A stretch of 64,000 nucleotides of DNA from Heliopora coerulea (lineage: Eukaryota > Cnidaria > Anthozoa > Scleralcyonacea > Helioporidae), in contig JASJOG010000611.1 of NCBI GenBank assembly GCA_030142905.1, positions 1 through 64,000 of the forward strand. Reading direction: 5' to 3'. Below are positions 23,501 through 37,622 of the stretch, one piece after another. The notes below the pieces were generated by a model, which did no database searches, was not told the DNA's origin, and was given only the letters and a program-made list of their open reading frames with translations. Position numbers and translations under genes: made by a program. The stretch's first letter is position 1. Each line of letters opens with the position of its first letter.

Positions 23501-26500
23501 TTGCATAAAACGTAGTTTTGCAGTGATTGGAGTGGTTTTTCGGTAAAACTACGTTGAATATTTTAGGTCGAAAAATTGGACCAAAAAGTAAAGGGGTTAA
23601 CCTTTGGTTTTTTACGATTTTTCGACCAATTTCCAACTTTCGAAATAAGGTCAAAATATGAAAGTTTATTGCATAGAAAGTAGTTTTGCAGTGATTGGAG
23701 CGCTTTTTCGGTGAAATTACGTTGAATACTTTAGGTCGAAAAATTGGACCAAAAAGTAAAGGGGTTAACCTTTGGTTTTTTACGACTTTTCGACCAATTT
23801 CCAACTTTCGAAATAAGGTCAAAATATGAAAGTTTATTGCATAGAAAATAGTTTTACAGTGATTAGGGCGCTTTTTCGGTAAAATTACGTTGAATATTTT
23901 AGGTCGAAAAATTGTACCAAAAAGTAAAGGGGTTAACCTTTGGTTTTTTACGATTTTTCGACCAATTTCCAACTTTCGAAATAAGGTCAAAATATGAAAG
24001 TTTATTGCATAAAAAGTAGTTTTGCAGTGATTGGAGCGCTTTTTCGGTGAAATTACGTTGAATACTTTAGGTCGAAAAATTGGACCAAAAAGTAAAGGGG
24101 TTAACCTTTGGTTTTTCACTATTTTTCGACAAATTTCCAACTTTCGAAATAAGGTCAAAATATGAAAGTTTATTGCATAAAAAGTAGTTTTGCAGTGATT
24201 GGAGTGGTTTTTCGGTAAAACTACGTTGAATATTTTAGGTCGAAAAATTGGACCAAAAAGTAAAGGGGTTAACCTTTGGTTTTTTACGACTTTTCGACCA
24301 ATTTCCAACTTTCGAAATAAGGTCAAAATATGAAAGTTTATTGCATAGAAAATAGTTTTACAGTGATTAGGGCGCTTTTTCGGTAAAATTACGTTGAATA
24401 TTTTAGGTCGAAAAATTGGACCAAAAAGTAAAGGGGTTAACCTTTGGTTTTTTACGATTTTTCGACCAATTTCCAACTTTCGAAATAAGGTCAAAATATG
24501 AAAGTTAATTGCATAAAAAGTAGTTTTGCAGAGATTGGAGTGGTTTTTCGGTGAAATTACGTTGAATATTTTAGGTCAAAAAATTCGACCAAAAAGTAAA
24601 GGGGTTAACCTTTGGTTTTTTACGATTTTTCGACCAATTTCCAACTTTCGAAATAAGGTCAAAATATGAAAGTTTATTGCATAAAAAGTAGTTTTGCAGT
24701 GATTGGAGCGCTTTTTCGGTGAAATTACGTTGAATATTTTAGGTCGAAAAATTGGACCAAAAAGTAAAGGGGTTAACCTTCGGTTTTTTACGATTTTTCG
24801 ACCAATTTCCAACTTTCGAAATAAGCTCAAAATATGAAAGTTTATTGCATAAAAAGTAGTTTTGCAGAGATTGGAGTGGTTTTTCGGTGAAATTTCGTTG
24901 AATATTTTAGGTCGAAAAATTGGACCAAAAAGTAAAGGGGTTAACCTTTGGTTTTTTACGATTTTTCGACCAATTTCCAACTTTCGAAATAAGGTCAAAA
25001 TATGAAAGTTTATTGCATAAAACGTAGTTTTGCAGTGATTGGAGTGGTTTTTCGGTAAAACTACGTTGAATACTTTAGGTCGAAAAATTGGACCAAAAAG
25101 TAAAGGGGTTAACCTTTGGTTTTTTACGATTTTTCGACCAATTTCCAACTTTCGAAATAAGGTCAAAATATGAAAGTTTATTGCATAAAAAGTAGTTTTG
25201 TAGTGATTGGAGCGCTTTTTCGGTGAAATTACGTTGAATATTTTAGGTCGAAAAATTGGACCAAAAAGTAAAGGGGTTAACCTTCGGTTTTTTACGATTT
25301 TTCGACCAATTTCCAACTTTCGAAATAAGCTCAAAATATGAAAGTTTATTGCATAAAAAGTAGTTTTGCAGAGATTGGAGTGGTTTTTCGGTGAAATTTC
25401 GTTGAATATTTTAGGTCGAAAAATTGGACCAAAAAGTAAAGGGGTTAACCTTTGGTTTTTCACTATTTTTCGACCAATTTCCAACTTTCGAAATAAGGTC
25501 AAAATATGAAAGTTAATTGCATAAAAAGTAGTTTTGCAGAGATTGGAGTGGTTTTTCGGTGAAATTTCGTTGAATATTTTAGGTCGAAAAATTGGACCAA
25601 AAAGTAAAGGGGTTAACCTTTGGTTTTTCACGATTTTTCGACCAATTTCCAACTTTCGAAATAAGATCAAAATATGAAAGTTTATTGCATAGAAAGTAGT
25701 TTTGCGGTGATTGGAGTGCTTTTTTGGTGAAATTACGGTGAATATTTTAGGTCGAAAAATTGGACCAAAAAGTAAAGGGGTTAACCTTTTGTTTTTTACG
25801 ATTTTTCTACCAATTTCCAACTTTCGAAATAAGGTCAAAATATGAAAGTTTATTGCATAAAAAGTAGTTTTGCAGTGATTGGAGAAGTTTTTCGGTAAAA
25901 TTACGTTGAATATTTTAGGTCGAAAAATTGGACCAAAAAGTAAAGGGGTTAACCTTTGGTTTTTTACGATTTTTCGACCAATTTCCAACTTTCGAAATAA
26001 GGTCAAAATATGAAAGTTTATTGCATAGAAAGTAGTTTTGCAGTGATTGGAGCGCTTTTTCGGTGAAATTACGTTGAATACTTTAGGTCGAAAAATTGGA
26101 CCAAAAAGTAAAGGGGTTAACCTTTGGTTTTTTACGACTTTTCGACCAATTTCCAACTTTCTAAATAAGGTCAAAATATGAAAGTTTATTGCATAGAAAG
26201 TAGTTTTCCGGTGATTGGAGTGCTTTTTTGGTGAAATTACGTTGAATATTTTAGGTCGAAAAATTGGACCAAAAAGTAAAGGGGTTAACCTTTGGTTTTT
26301 TACGACTTTTCTACCAATTTCCAACTTTCGAAATAAGGTCAAAATATGAAAGTTTATTGCATAAAAAGTAGTTTTGCAGTGATTGGAGTGGTTTTTCGGT
26401 AAAATTACGTTGAATATTTTAGGTCGAAAAATTGGACCAAAAAGTAAAGGGGTTAACCTTTGGTTTTTTACGATTTTTCGACAAATTTCCAACTTTCGAA

Positions 26501-29500
26501 ATAAGGTCAAAATATGAAAGTTTATTGCATAGAATGTAGTTTTGCAGTGATTGGAGCGCTTTTTCGGTGAAATTACGTTGAATACTTTAGGTCGAAAAAT
26601 TGGACCAAAAAGTAAAGGGGTTAACCTTTGGTTTTTCACTATTTTTCGACCAATTTCAAACTTTCGAGATAAGCTCAAAATATGAAAGTTAATTGCATAA
26701 AAAGTAGTTTTGCAGAGATTGGAGTGGTTTTTCGGTGAAATTACGTTGAATACTTTAGGTCGAAAAATTGGACCAAAAAGTAAAGGGGTTAACCTTTGGT
26801 TTTTTACGATTTTTCGACCAATTTCCAACTTTCGAAATAAGGTCAAAATATGAAAGTTTATTGCATAAAAAGTAGTTTTGCGGTGATTGGAGCGCTTTTT
26901 CGGTGAAATTACGTTGAATATTTTAGGTCGAAAAATTGGACCAAAGAGTAAAGGGGTTAACCTTCGGTTTTTTACGATTTTTCGACCAATTTCCAACTTT
27001 CGAAATAAGCTCAAAATATGAAAGTTTATTGCATAAAAAGTAGTTTTGCAGTGATTGGAGTGGTTTTTCGGTGAAATTACGTTGAATACTTTAGGTCGAA
27101 AAATTGGACCAAAAAGTAAAGGGGTTAACCTTTGGTTTTTCACTATTTTTCGACCAATTTCCAACTTTCGAAATAAGATCAAAATATGAAAGTTAATTGC
27201 ATAAAAAGTAGTTTTGCAGAGATTGGAGTGGTTTTTCGGTGAAATTTCGTTGAATATTTTAGGTCGAAAAGTTCGACCAAAAAGTAAAGGGGTTAACCTT
27301 TGGTTTTTCACTATTTTTCGACCAATTTCCAACTTTCGAAATAAGGTCAAAATATGAAAGTTAATTGCATAAAAAGTAGTTTTGCAGAGATTGGAGTGGT
27401 TTTTCGGTGAAATTTCGTTGAATATTTTAGGTCGAAAAATTGGACCAAAAAGTAAAGGGGTTAACCTTTGGTTTTTCACGATTTTTCGACCAATTTCAAA
27501 CTTTCGAAATAAGATCAAAATATGAAAGTTTATTGCATAGAAAGTAGTTTTGCGGTGATTGGAGTGCTTTTTTGGTGAAATTACGTTGAATATTTTAGGT
27601 CGAAAAATTGGACCAAAAAGTAAAGGGGTTAACCTTTGGTTTTTTACGATTTTTCGACCAATTTCCAACTTTCGAAATAAGGTCAAAATATGAAAGTTTA
27701 TTGCATAGAAAGTAGTTTTGCAGTGATTGGAGTGGTTTTTCGGTAAAATTACGTTGAATATTTTAGGTCGAAAAATTGGACCAAAAAGTAAAGGGGTTAA
27801 CCTTTGGTTTTTTACGATTTTTCTACCAATTTCCAACTTTCGAAATAAGGTCAAAATATGAAAGTTTATTGCATAAAAAGTAGTTTTGCAGTGATTGGAG
27901 TGGTTTTTCGGTAAAATTACGTTGAATATTTTAGGTTGAAAAATTGGACCAAAAAAGTAAAGGGTTAACCTTTGGGTTTTTACGATTTTTCGACCAATTT
28001 CCAACTTTCGAAATAAGGTCAAAATATGAAAGTTTATTGCATAGAAAGTAGTTTTGCAGTGATTGGGGCGCTTTTTAAGTGAAATTACGTTGAATAATTT
28101 AGGTCGAAAAATTGGACCAAAAAGTAAAGGGGTTAACCTTTGGTTTTTTACGATTTTTCGACCAATTTCCAACTTTCGAAATAAGCTCAAAATATGAAAG
28201 TTAATTGCATAAAAAGTAGTTTTGCAGAGATTGGAGTGGTTTTTCGGTGAAATTACGTTGAATATTTTAGGTCGAAAAATTGGACCAAAAAGTAAAGGGG
28301 TTAACCTTTGGTTTTTTACGATTTTTCGACCAATTTCCAACTTTCGAAATAAGGTCAAAATATGAAAGTTTATTGCATAGAAAGTAGTTTTGCAATGATT
28401 GGGGCGCTTTTTAAGTGAAATTACGTTGAATAATTTAGGTCGAAAAATTGGTCCAAAAAGTAAAGGGGTTAACCTTTGGTTTTTCACTATTTTTCGACCA
28501 ATTTCCAACTTTCGAGGTAAGCTCAAAATATGAAAGTTAATTGCATAAAAAGTAGTTTTGCAGAGATTGGAGTGGTTTTTCGGTGAAATTACGTTGAATA
28601 TTTTAGGTCGAAAAATTGGACCAAAAAGTAAAGGGGTTAACCTTTGGTTTTTTACGATTTTTCGACCAATTTCCAACTTTCGAAATAAGGTCAAAATATG
28701 AAAGTTTATTGCATAAAACGTAGTTTTGCAGTGATTGGAGTGGTTTTTCGGTAAAACTACGTTGAATACTTTAGGTCGAAAAATTGGACCAAAAAGTAAA
28801 GGGGTTAACCTTTGGTTTTTTACGATTTTTCGACCAATTTCCAACTTTCGAAATAAGGTCAAAATATGAAAGTTTATTGCATAAAAAGTAGTTTTGCAGT
28901 GATTGGAGCGCTTTTTCGGTGAAATTACGTTGAATATTTTAGGTCGAAAAATTGGACCAAAAAGTAAAGGGGTTAACCTTCGGTTTTTTACGATTTTTCG
29001 ACCAATTTCCAACTTTCGAAATAAGGTCAAAATATGAAAGTTTATTGCATAAAAAGTAGTTTTGCAGAGATTGGAGTGGTTTTTCGGTGAAATTTCGTTG
29101 AATATTTTAGGTCGAAAAATTGGACCAAAAAGTAAAGGGGTTAACCTTTGGTTTTTCACTATTTTTCGACCAATTTCCAACTTTCGAAATAAGGTCAAAA
29201 TATGAAAGTTAATTGCATAAAAAGTAGTTTTGCAGAGATTGGAGTGGTTTTTCGGTGAAATTTCGTTGAATATTTTAGGTCGAAAAATTGGACCAAAAAG
29301 TAAAGGGGTTAACCTTTGGTTTTTTACGATTTTTCGACCAATTTCCAACTTTCGAAATAAGATCAAAATATGAAAGTTTATTGCATAGAAAGTAGTTTTG
29401 CGGTGATTGGAGTGCTTTTTTGGTGAAATTACGGTGAATATTTTAGGTCGAAAAATTGGACCAAAAAGTAAAGGGGTTAACCTTTGGTTTTTTACGATTT

Positions 29501-32500
29501 TTCTACCAATTTCCAACTTTCGAAATAAGGTCAAAATATGAAAGTTTATTGCATAAAAAGTAGTTTTGCAGTGATTGGAGAAGTTTTTCGGTAAAATTAC
29601 GTTGAATATTTTAGGTCGAAAAATTGGACCAAAAAGTAAAGGGGTTAACCTTTGGTTTTTTACGATTTTTCGACCAATTTCCAACTTTCGAAATAAGGTC
29701 AAAATATGAAAGTTTATTGCATAGAAAGTAGTTTTGCAGTGATTGGAGCGCTTTTTCGGTGAAATTACGTTGAATACTTTAGGTCGAAAAATTGGACCAA
29801 AAAGTAAAGGGGTTAACCTTTGGTTTTTTACGACTTTTCGACCAATTTCCAACTTTCTAAATAAGGTCAAAATATGAAAGTTTATTGCATAGAAAGTAGT
29901 TTTCCGGTGATTGGAGTGCTTTTTTGGTGAAATTACGTTGAATATTTTAGGTCGAAAAATTGGACCAAAAAGTAAAGGGGTTAACCTTTGGTTTTTTACG
30001 ACTTTTCTACCAATTTCCAACTTTCGAAATAAGGTCAAAATATGAAAGTTTATTGCATAAAAAGTAGTTTTGCAGTGATTGGAGTGGTTTTTCGGTAAAA
30101 TTACGTTGAATATTTTAGGTCGAAAAATTGGACCAAAAAGTAAAGGGGTTAACCTTTGGTTTTTTACGATTTTTCGACAAATTTCCAACTTTCGAAATAA
30201 GGTCAAAATATGAAAGTTTATTGCATAGAATGTAGTTTTGCAGTGATTGGAGCGCTTTTTCGGTGAAATTACGTTGAATACTTTAGGTCGAAAAATTGGA
30301 CCAAAAAGTAAAGGGGTTAACCTTTGGTTTTTCACTATTTTTCGACCAATTTCAAACTTTCGAGATAAGGTCAAAATATGAAAGTTAATTGCATAAAAAG
30401 TAGTTTTGCAGAGATTGGAGTGGTTTTTCGGTGAAATTACGTTGAATACTTTAGGTCGAAAAATTGGACCAAAAAGTAAAGGGGTTAACCTTTGGTTTTT
30501 TACGATTTTTCGACCAATTTCCAACTTTCGAAATAAGGTCAAAATATGAAAGTTTATTGCATAAAAAGTAGTTTTGCAGTGATTGGAGCGCTTTTTCGGT
30601 GAAATTACGTTGAATATTTTAGGTCGAAAAATTGGACCAAAGAGTAAAGGGGTTAACCTTCGGTTTTTTACGATTTTTCGACCAATTTCCAACTTTCGAA
30701 ATAAGCTCAAAATATGAAAGTTTATTGCATAAAAAGTAGTTTTGCAGTGATTGGAGTGGTTTTTCGGTGAAATTACGTTGAATACTTTAGGTCGAAAAAT
30801 TGGACCAAAAAGTAAAGGGGTTAACCTTTGGTTTTTCACTATTTTTCGACCAATTTCCAACTTTCGAAATAAGATCAAAATATGAAAGTTAATTGCATAA
30901 AAAGTAGTTTTGCAGAGATTGGAGTGGTTTTTCGGTGAAATTTCGTTGAATATTTTAGGTCGAAAAGTTCGACCAAAAAGTAAAGGGGTTAACCTTTGGT
31001 TTTTCACTATTTTTCGACCAATTTCCAACTTTCGAAATAAGGTCAAAATATGAAAGTTAATTGCATAAAAAGTAGTTTTGCAGAGATTGGAGTGGTTTTT
31101 CGGTGAAATTTCGTTGAATATTTTAGGTCGAAAAATTGGACCAAAAAGTAAAGGGGTTAACCTTTGGTTTTTCACGATTTTTCGACCAATTTCAAACTTT
31201 CGAAATAAGATCAAAATATGAAAGTTTATTGCATAGAAAGTAGTTTTGCGGTGATTGGAGTGCTTTTTTGGTGAAATTACGTTGAATATTTTAGGTCGAA
31301 AAATTGGACCAAAAAGTAAAGGGGTTAACCTTTGGTTTTTTACGATTTTTCGACCAATTTCCAACTTTCGAAATAAGGTCAAAATATGAAAGTTTATTGC
31401 ATAGAAAGTAGTTTTGCAGTGATTGGAGTGGTTTTTCGGTAAAATTACGTTGAATATTTTAGGTCGAAAAATTGGACCAAAAAGTAAAGGGGTTAACCTT
31501 TGGTTTTTTACGATTTTTCTACCAATTTCCAACTTTCGAAATAAGGTCAAAATATGAAAGTTTATTGCATAAAAAGTAGTTTTGCAGTGATTGGAGTGGT
31601 TTTTCGGTAAAATTACGTTGAATATTTTAGGTTGAAAAATTGGACCAAAAAAGTAAAGGGTTAACCTTTGGGTTTTTACGATTTTTCGACCAATTTCCAA
31701 CTTTCGAAATAAGGTCAAAATATGAAAGTTTATTGCATAGAAAGTAGTTTTGCAGTGATTGGGGCGCTTTTTAAGTGAAATTACGTTGAATAATTTAGGT
31801 CGAAAAATTGGACCAAAAAGTAAAGGGGTTAACCTTTGGTTTTTTACGATTTTTCGACCAATTTCCAACTTTCGAAATAAGCTCAAAATATGAAAGTTAA
31901 TTGCATAAAAAGTAGTTTTGCAGAGATTGGAGTGGTTTTTCGGTGAAATTACGTTGAATATTTTAGGTCGAAAAATTGGACCAAAAAGTAAAGGGGTTAA
32001 CCTTTGGTTTTTTACGATTTTTCGACCAATTTCCAACTTTCGAAATAAGGTCAAAATATGAAAGTTTATTGCATAAAACGTAGTTTTGCAGTGATTGGAG
32101 TGGTTTTTCGGTAAAACTACGTTGAATACTTTAGGTCGAAAAATTGGACCAAAAAGTAAAGGGGTTAACCTTTGGTTTTTTACGATTTTTCGACCAATTT
32201 CCAACTTTCGAAATAAGGTCAAAATATGAAAGTTTATTGCATAAAAAGTAGTTTTGCAGTGATTGGAGCGCTTTTTCGGTGAAATTACGTTGAATATTTT
32301 AGGTCGAAAAATTGGACCAAAAAGTAAAGGGGTTAACCTTCGGTTTTTTACGATTTTTCGACCAATTTCCAACTTTCGAAATAAGGTCAAAATATGAAAG
32401 TTTATTGCATAAAAAGTAGTTTTGCAGAGATTGGAGTGGTTTTTCGGTGAAATTTCGTTGAATATTTTAGGTCGAAAAATTGGACCAAAAAGTAAAGGGG

Positions 32501-35500
32501 TTAACCTTTGGTTTTTCACTATTTTTCGACCAATTTCCAACTTTCGAAATAAGGTCAAAATATGAAAGTTAATTGCATAAAAAGTAGTTTTGCAGAGATT
32601 GGAGTGGTTTTTCGGTGAAATTTCGTTGAATATTTTAGGTCGAAAAATTGGACCAAAAAGTAAAGGGGTTAACCTTTGGTTTTTTACGATTTTTCGACCA
32701 ATTTCCAACTTTCGAAATAAGATCAAAATATGAAAGTTTATTGCATAGAAAGTAGTTTTGCGGTGATTGGAGTGCTTTTTTGGTGAAATTACGGTGAATA
32801 TTTTAGGTCGAAAAATTGGACCAAAAAGTAAAGGGGTTAACCTTTGGTTTTTTACGATTTTTCTACCAATTTCCAACTTTCGAAATAAGGTCAAAATATG
32901 AAAGTTTATTGCATAAAAAGTAGTTTTGCAGTGATTGGAGAAGTTTTTCGGTAAAATTACGTTGAATATTTTAGGTCGAAAAATTGGACCAAAAAGTAAA
33001 GGGGTTAACCTTTGGTTTTTTACGATTTTTCGACCAATTTCCAACTTTCGAAATAAGGTCAAAATATGAAAGTTTATTGCATAGAAAGTAGTTTTGCAGT
33101 GATTGGAGCGCTTTTTCGGTGAAATTACGTTGAATACTTTAGGTCGAAAAATTGGACCAAAAAGTAAAGGGGTTAACCTTTGGTTTTTTACGACTTTTCG
33201 ACCAATTTCCAACTTTCTAAATAAGGTCAAAATATGAAAGTTTATTGCATAGAAAGTAGTTTTCCGGTGATTGGAGTGCTTTTTTGGTGAAATTACGTTG
33301 AATATTTTAGGTCGAAAAATTGGACCAAAAAGTAAAGGGGTTAACCTTTGGTTTTTTACGACTTTTCTACCAATTTCCAACTTTCGAAATAAGGTCAAAA
33401 TATGAAAGTTTATTGCATAAAAAGTAGTTTTGCAGTGATTGGAGTGGTTTTTCGGTAAAATTACGTTGAATATTTTAGGTCGAAAAATTGGACCAAAAAG
33501 TAAAGGGGTTAACCTTTGGTTTTTTACGATTTTTCGACAAATTTCCAACTTTCGAAATAAGGTCAAAATATGAAAGTTTATTGCATAGAATGTAGTTTTG
33601 CAGTGATTGGAGCGCTTTTTCGGTGAAATTACGTTGAATACTTTAGGTCGAAAAATTGGACCAAAAAGTAAAGGGGTTAACCTTTGGTTTTTCACTATTT
33701 TTCGACCAATTTCAAACTTTCGAGATAAGGTCAAAATATGAAAGTTAATTGCATAAAAAGTAGTTTTGCAGAGATTGGAGTGGTTTTTCGGTGAAATTAC
33801 GTTGAATACTTTAGGTCGAAAAATTGGACCAAAAAGTAAAGGGGTTAACCTTTGGTTTTTTACGATTTTTCGACCAATTTCCAACTTTCGAAATAAGGTC
33901 AAAATATGAAAGTTTATTGCATAAAAAGTAGTTTTGCAGTGATTGGAGCGCTTTTTCGGTGAAATTACGTTGAATATTTTAGGTCGAAAAATTGGACCAA
34001 AGAGTAAAGGGGTTAACCTTCGGTTTTTTACGATTTTTCGACCAATTTCCAACTTTCGAAATAAGCTCAAAATATGAAAGTTTATTGCATAAAAAGTAGT
34101 TTTGCAGTGATTGGAGTGGTTTTTCGGTGAAATTACGTTGAATACTTTAGGTCGAAAAATTGGACCAAAAAGTAAAGGGGTTAACCTTTGGTTTTTCACT
34201 ATTTTTCGACCAATTTCCAACTTTCGAAATAAGATCAAAATATGAAAGTTAATTGCATAAAAAGTAGTTTTGCAGAGATTGGAGTGGTTTTTCGGTGAAA
34301 TTTCGTTGAATATTTTAGGTCGAAAAGTTCGACCAAAAAGTAAAGGGGTTAACCTTTGGTTTTTCACTATTTTTCGACCAATTTCCAACTTTCGAAATAA
34401 GGTCAAAATATGAAAGTTAATTGCATAAAAAGTAGTTTTGCAGAGATTGGAGTGGTTTTTCGGTGAAATTTCGTTGAATATTTTAGGTCGAAAAATTGGA
34501 CCAAAAAGTAAAGGGGTTAACCTTTGGTTTTTCACGATTTTTCGACCAATTTCAAACTTTCGAAATAAGATCAAAATATGAAAGTTTATTGCATAGAAAG
34601 TAGTTTTGCGGTGATTGGAGTGCTTTTTTGGTGAAATTACGTTGAATATTTTAGGTCGAAAAATTGGACCAAAAAGTAAAGGGGTTAACCTTTGGTTTTT
34701 TACGATTTTTCGACCAATTTCCAACTTTCGAAATAAGGTCAAAATATGAAAGTTTATTGCATAGAAAGTAGTTTTGCAGTGATTGGAGTGGTTTTTCGGT
34801 AAAATTACGTTGAATATTTTAGGTCGAAAAATTGGACCAAAAAGTAAAGGGGTTAACCTTTGGTTTTTTACGATTTTTCTACCAATTTCCAACTTTCGAA
34901 ATAAGGTCAAAATATGAAAGTTTATTGCATAAAAAGTAGTTTTGCAGTGATTGGAGTGGTTTTTCGGTAAAATTACGTTGAATATTTTAGGTTGAAAAAT
35001 TGGACCAAAAAAGTAAAGGGTTAACCTTTGGGTTTTTACGATTTTTCGACCAATTTCAAACTTTCGAAATAAGGTCAAAATATGAAAGTTTATTGCATAG
35101 AAAGTAGTTTTGCAGTGATTGGGGCGCTTTTTAAGTGAAATTACGTTGAATAATTTAGGTCGAAAAATTGGACCAAAAAGTAAAGGGGTTAACCTTTGGT
35201 TTTTTACGATTTTTCGACCAATTTCCAACTTTCGAAATAAGCTCAAAATATGAAAGTTAATTGCATAAAAAGTAGTTTTGCAGAGATTGGAGTGGTTTTT
35301 CGGTGAAATTACGTTGAATATTTTAGGTCGAAAAATTGGACCAAAAAGTAAAGGGGTTAACCTTTGGTTTTTTACGATTTTTCGACCAATTTCCAACTTT
35401 CGAAATAAGGTCAAAATATGAAAGTTTATTGCATAGAAAGTAGTTTTGCAATGATTGGGGCGCTTTTTAAGTGAAATTACGTTGAATAATTTAGGTCGAA

Positions 35501-36354
35501 AAATTGGTCCAAAAAGTAAAGGGGTTAACCTTTGGTTTTTCACTATTTTTCGACCAATTTCCAACTTTCGAGGTAAGCTCAAAATATGAAAGTTAATTGC
35601 ATAAAAAGTAGTTTTGCAGAGATTGGAGTGGTTTTTCGGTGAAATTACGTTGAATATTTTAGGTCGAAAAATTGGACCAAAAAGTAAAGGGGTTAACCTT
35701 TGGTTTTTCACGATTTTTGACAAATTTCCAACTTTCGAAATAAGGTTAAAATATGAAAGTTTATTGCATAGAAAATAGTTTTGCAGTGATTGGAGTGGTT
35801 TTTCGGTGAAATTACGTTGAATACTTTAGGTCGAAAAATTGGACCAAAAAGTAAAGGGGTTAACCTTTGGTTTTTCACGATTTTTCGACAAATCTCCAAC
35901 TTTCGAAATAAGCTCAAAATATGAAAGTTTATTGCATAGAAAATAGTTTTGCAGTGATTGGAGCGCTTTTTCGGTGAAATTACGTTGAATACTTTAGGTC
36001 GAAAAATTGGACCAAAAAGTAAAGGGGTTGACCTTTGGGTTTTTACGATTTTTCGAACAATTTCCAACTTTTGAAATAATTTAAAATATGAAAGTTTATT
36101 GTATAAAAAGTAGTTTTGCAGTGATTTGAGTGGTTTTCGGGGAAATTACGTTGAATATTTTAGGTCGAAAAATTGGACCAAAATGTAAAGGGGTTAACCT
36201 TTCGTTTTTCACGATTTTTCGACCAATTTCCAACTTTCGAAATAAGGTCAAAATATGAAATTTTATTGCATAGAAAGTAGTTTTGCAGTGATTGGAGTGA
36301 TTTTTCAGTGATATTACGTTGAATATTTTAGGTCGAAAAATTTGACCAAAATAA
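20576..36354. repeat. Satellite array, about 94 tandem 168-bp monomers with higher-order repeats
   Basis: The unit runs GGTCGAAAAATTGGACC, AAAAAGTAAAGGGGTTAACC, TTTGG, T-run, ACGATTTTTCGACCAATTTCC, AACTTTCGAAATAAGGTC, AAAATATGAAAGTTTATTGC, then a variable GCAGTGATTGGAGYG part. A marker monomer (AAAAAAGTAAAGGGTTAACC) recurs at 27925, 31621 and 34981, spacings of 3696 and 3360 bp, exactly 22 and 20 monomers. A second marker (ATTGGTCC) at about 28450 and 35507 is 42 monomers apart. Copies of these blocks differ by only a few substitutions. The minus strand is open over 20577-24494 and 24576-35723, with one CGA-to-TGA stop between them, because 168 is 56 codons. Nothing else suggests a protein gene. 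Confidence 0.97.
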
Positions 36355-36785
36355 CGTCTAAGTATTAATGTTTAGCACAAGTTATTGCATTTTGGAGTTA
36401 TTGCAGTAGTTTAAATCTAAAATCTTGTTCGTTTTCGAGGTCTAAAAATTTCACCAAGAAGTAAAGGGGTTGACCTTTGGTTTTTTAGGAGTTTTCGACC
36501 AACCTCAAACTTTCGAAATAAACTCTAAATAAGAAAGTTTTGGCCAAATCTAAATAAGAACGTTTGAAAAAGTTTTAGGGGAAAATCTTGTTCGATTTCG
36601 CGGTGGAAAAATTTCATCAAAAAGGAAATGGGTTAGCCTTTGGTTTTTGACGATTTTCCAACGAATTTGAAACTTTGAAAATAACCTCTAAATTTGAACG
36701 TTTAGCCGGATTAATAGTATTTTGCAATTATTGCAGTAGTTTTAGGCTAAAATCTTGTTCGTTTTCAATGTCGAAAAATATTTAG
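36355..36785. repeat. Right edge of the satellite: diverged older-type monomers
   Basis: About three degenerate units with CTAAAATCTTGTTCGTTTTC, AAAAATTTCACCAAGAAG and GGGGTTGACC, the same variant family as the left edge. The last recognisable unit stops near 36780. Confidence 0.75.
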
Positions 36786-37622
36786 TCGGTATTTTCTACA
36801 CTTTATTGTTAAAATATAGAATAGCATGATTTATATAAATACATTACTATAATACAGGAGACAATTTTTTTTCAGGAACCACAACGAAAGAGTGACTGGG
36901 GCTAACGCAACTTTAAAAAAAAAGGATAGCAAAAATCAAAAATAACTTTGTAAAAATTCGTATGGGTCAAGCTATATAGTAAGGGACGTCGCGCCTTTGC
37001 TACATGGAAGAAAAGCTGTTTCATGAAACTCAAGACGGAAACATTAATCTTCCCCTTATTAGATCAGCTGAACGCAGTTAGCAGAATAATTCACGCTATC
37101 TATCCATACCAATGTTAATTCGCAGAAAGAAGTGGGTCTGGTTGTATGAAACTCTGAAACACGTTTTAATCACCTGTTGGGTAATTAAAACAGTTAATTC
37201 TCAAGCTCTGATTCTGAATGGCTTAAATTAAGCACTAATGATTAAAGTTAATCACTTTTTTATACAACCGACCCCAGGCAGACAATTGCTATTAACATCA
37301 AATACAATGGAAGGAAATGCACGGGCGAGCAACAGGTGTTAAATAAATGCCTAAAATACTAAATAGATTCATGTTTCTCTTCATCACAGGTTCCTATGGA
37401 GACCTTGACATTCATATATTCATTATTTATCTTCACCCTTCATAAAAAAACAAAAAAGAAAATAGTTAAAATCTTACTTTGCGCTTTGACACTCGTAAAC
37501 CAGCCGGTGTGAGACCTTATTTAGCAAAACCATAAGTGAATTCAGTGAACACAGAATCTCAGCAACCAATACATGCTAATAAGAAGATAAATCTCAGAGC
37601 AAACATGGTGAACATCATCTAC
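36786..37622. other. Gene-free interval between satellite and HIP1
   Basis: Nothing was recognised. It may include the HIP1 3' UTR if the proposed terminal exon at 37623-37682 is right. Confidence 0.5.

Noticed and set aside
24576..35723. 3,715-codon minus-strand open frame as a giant repeat protein gene
   Set aside because: It is the 168-bp satellite read in its one stop-free frame. No promoter, splice structure or recognised domain was seen, and many amino-acid changes occur between units.
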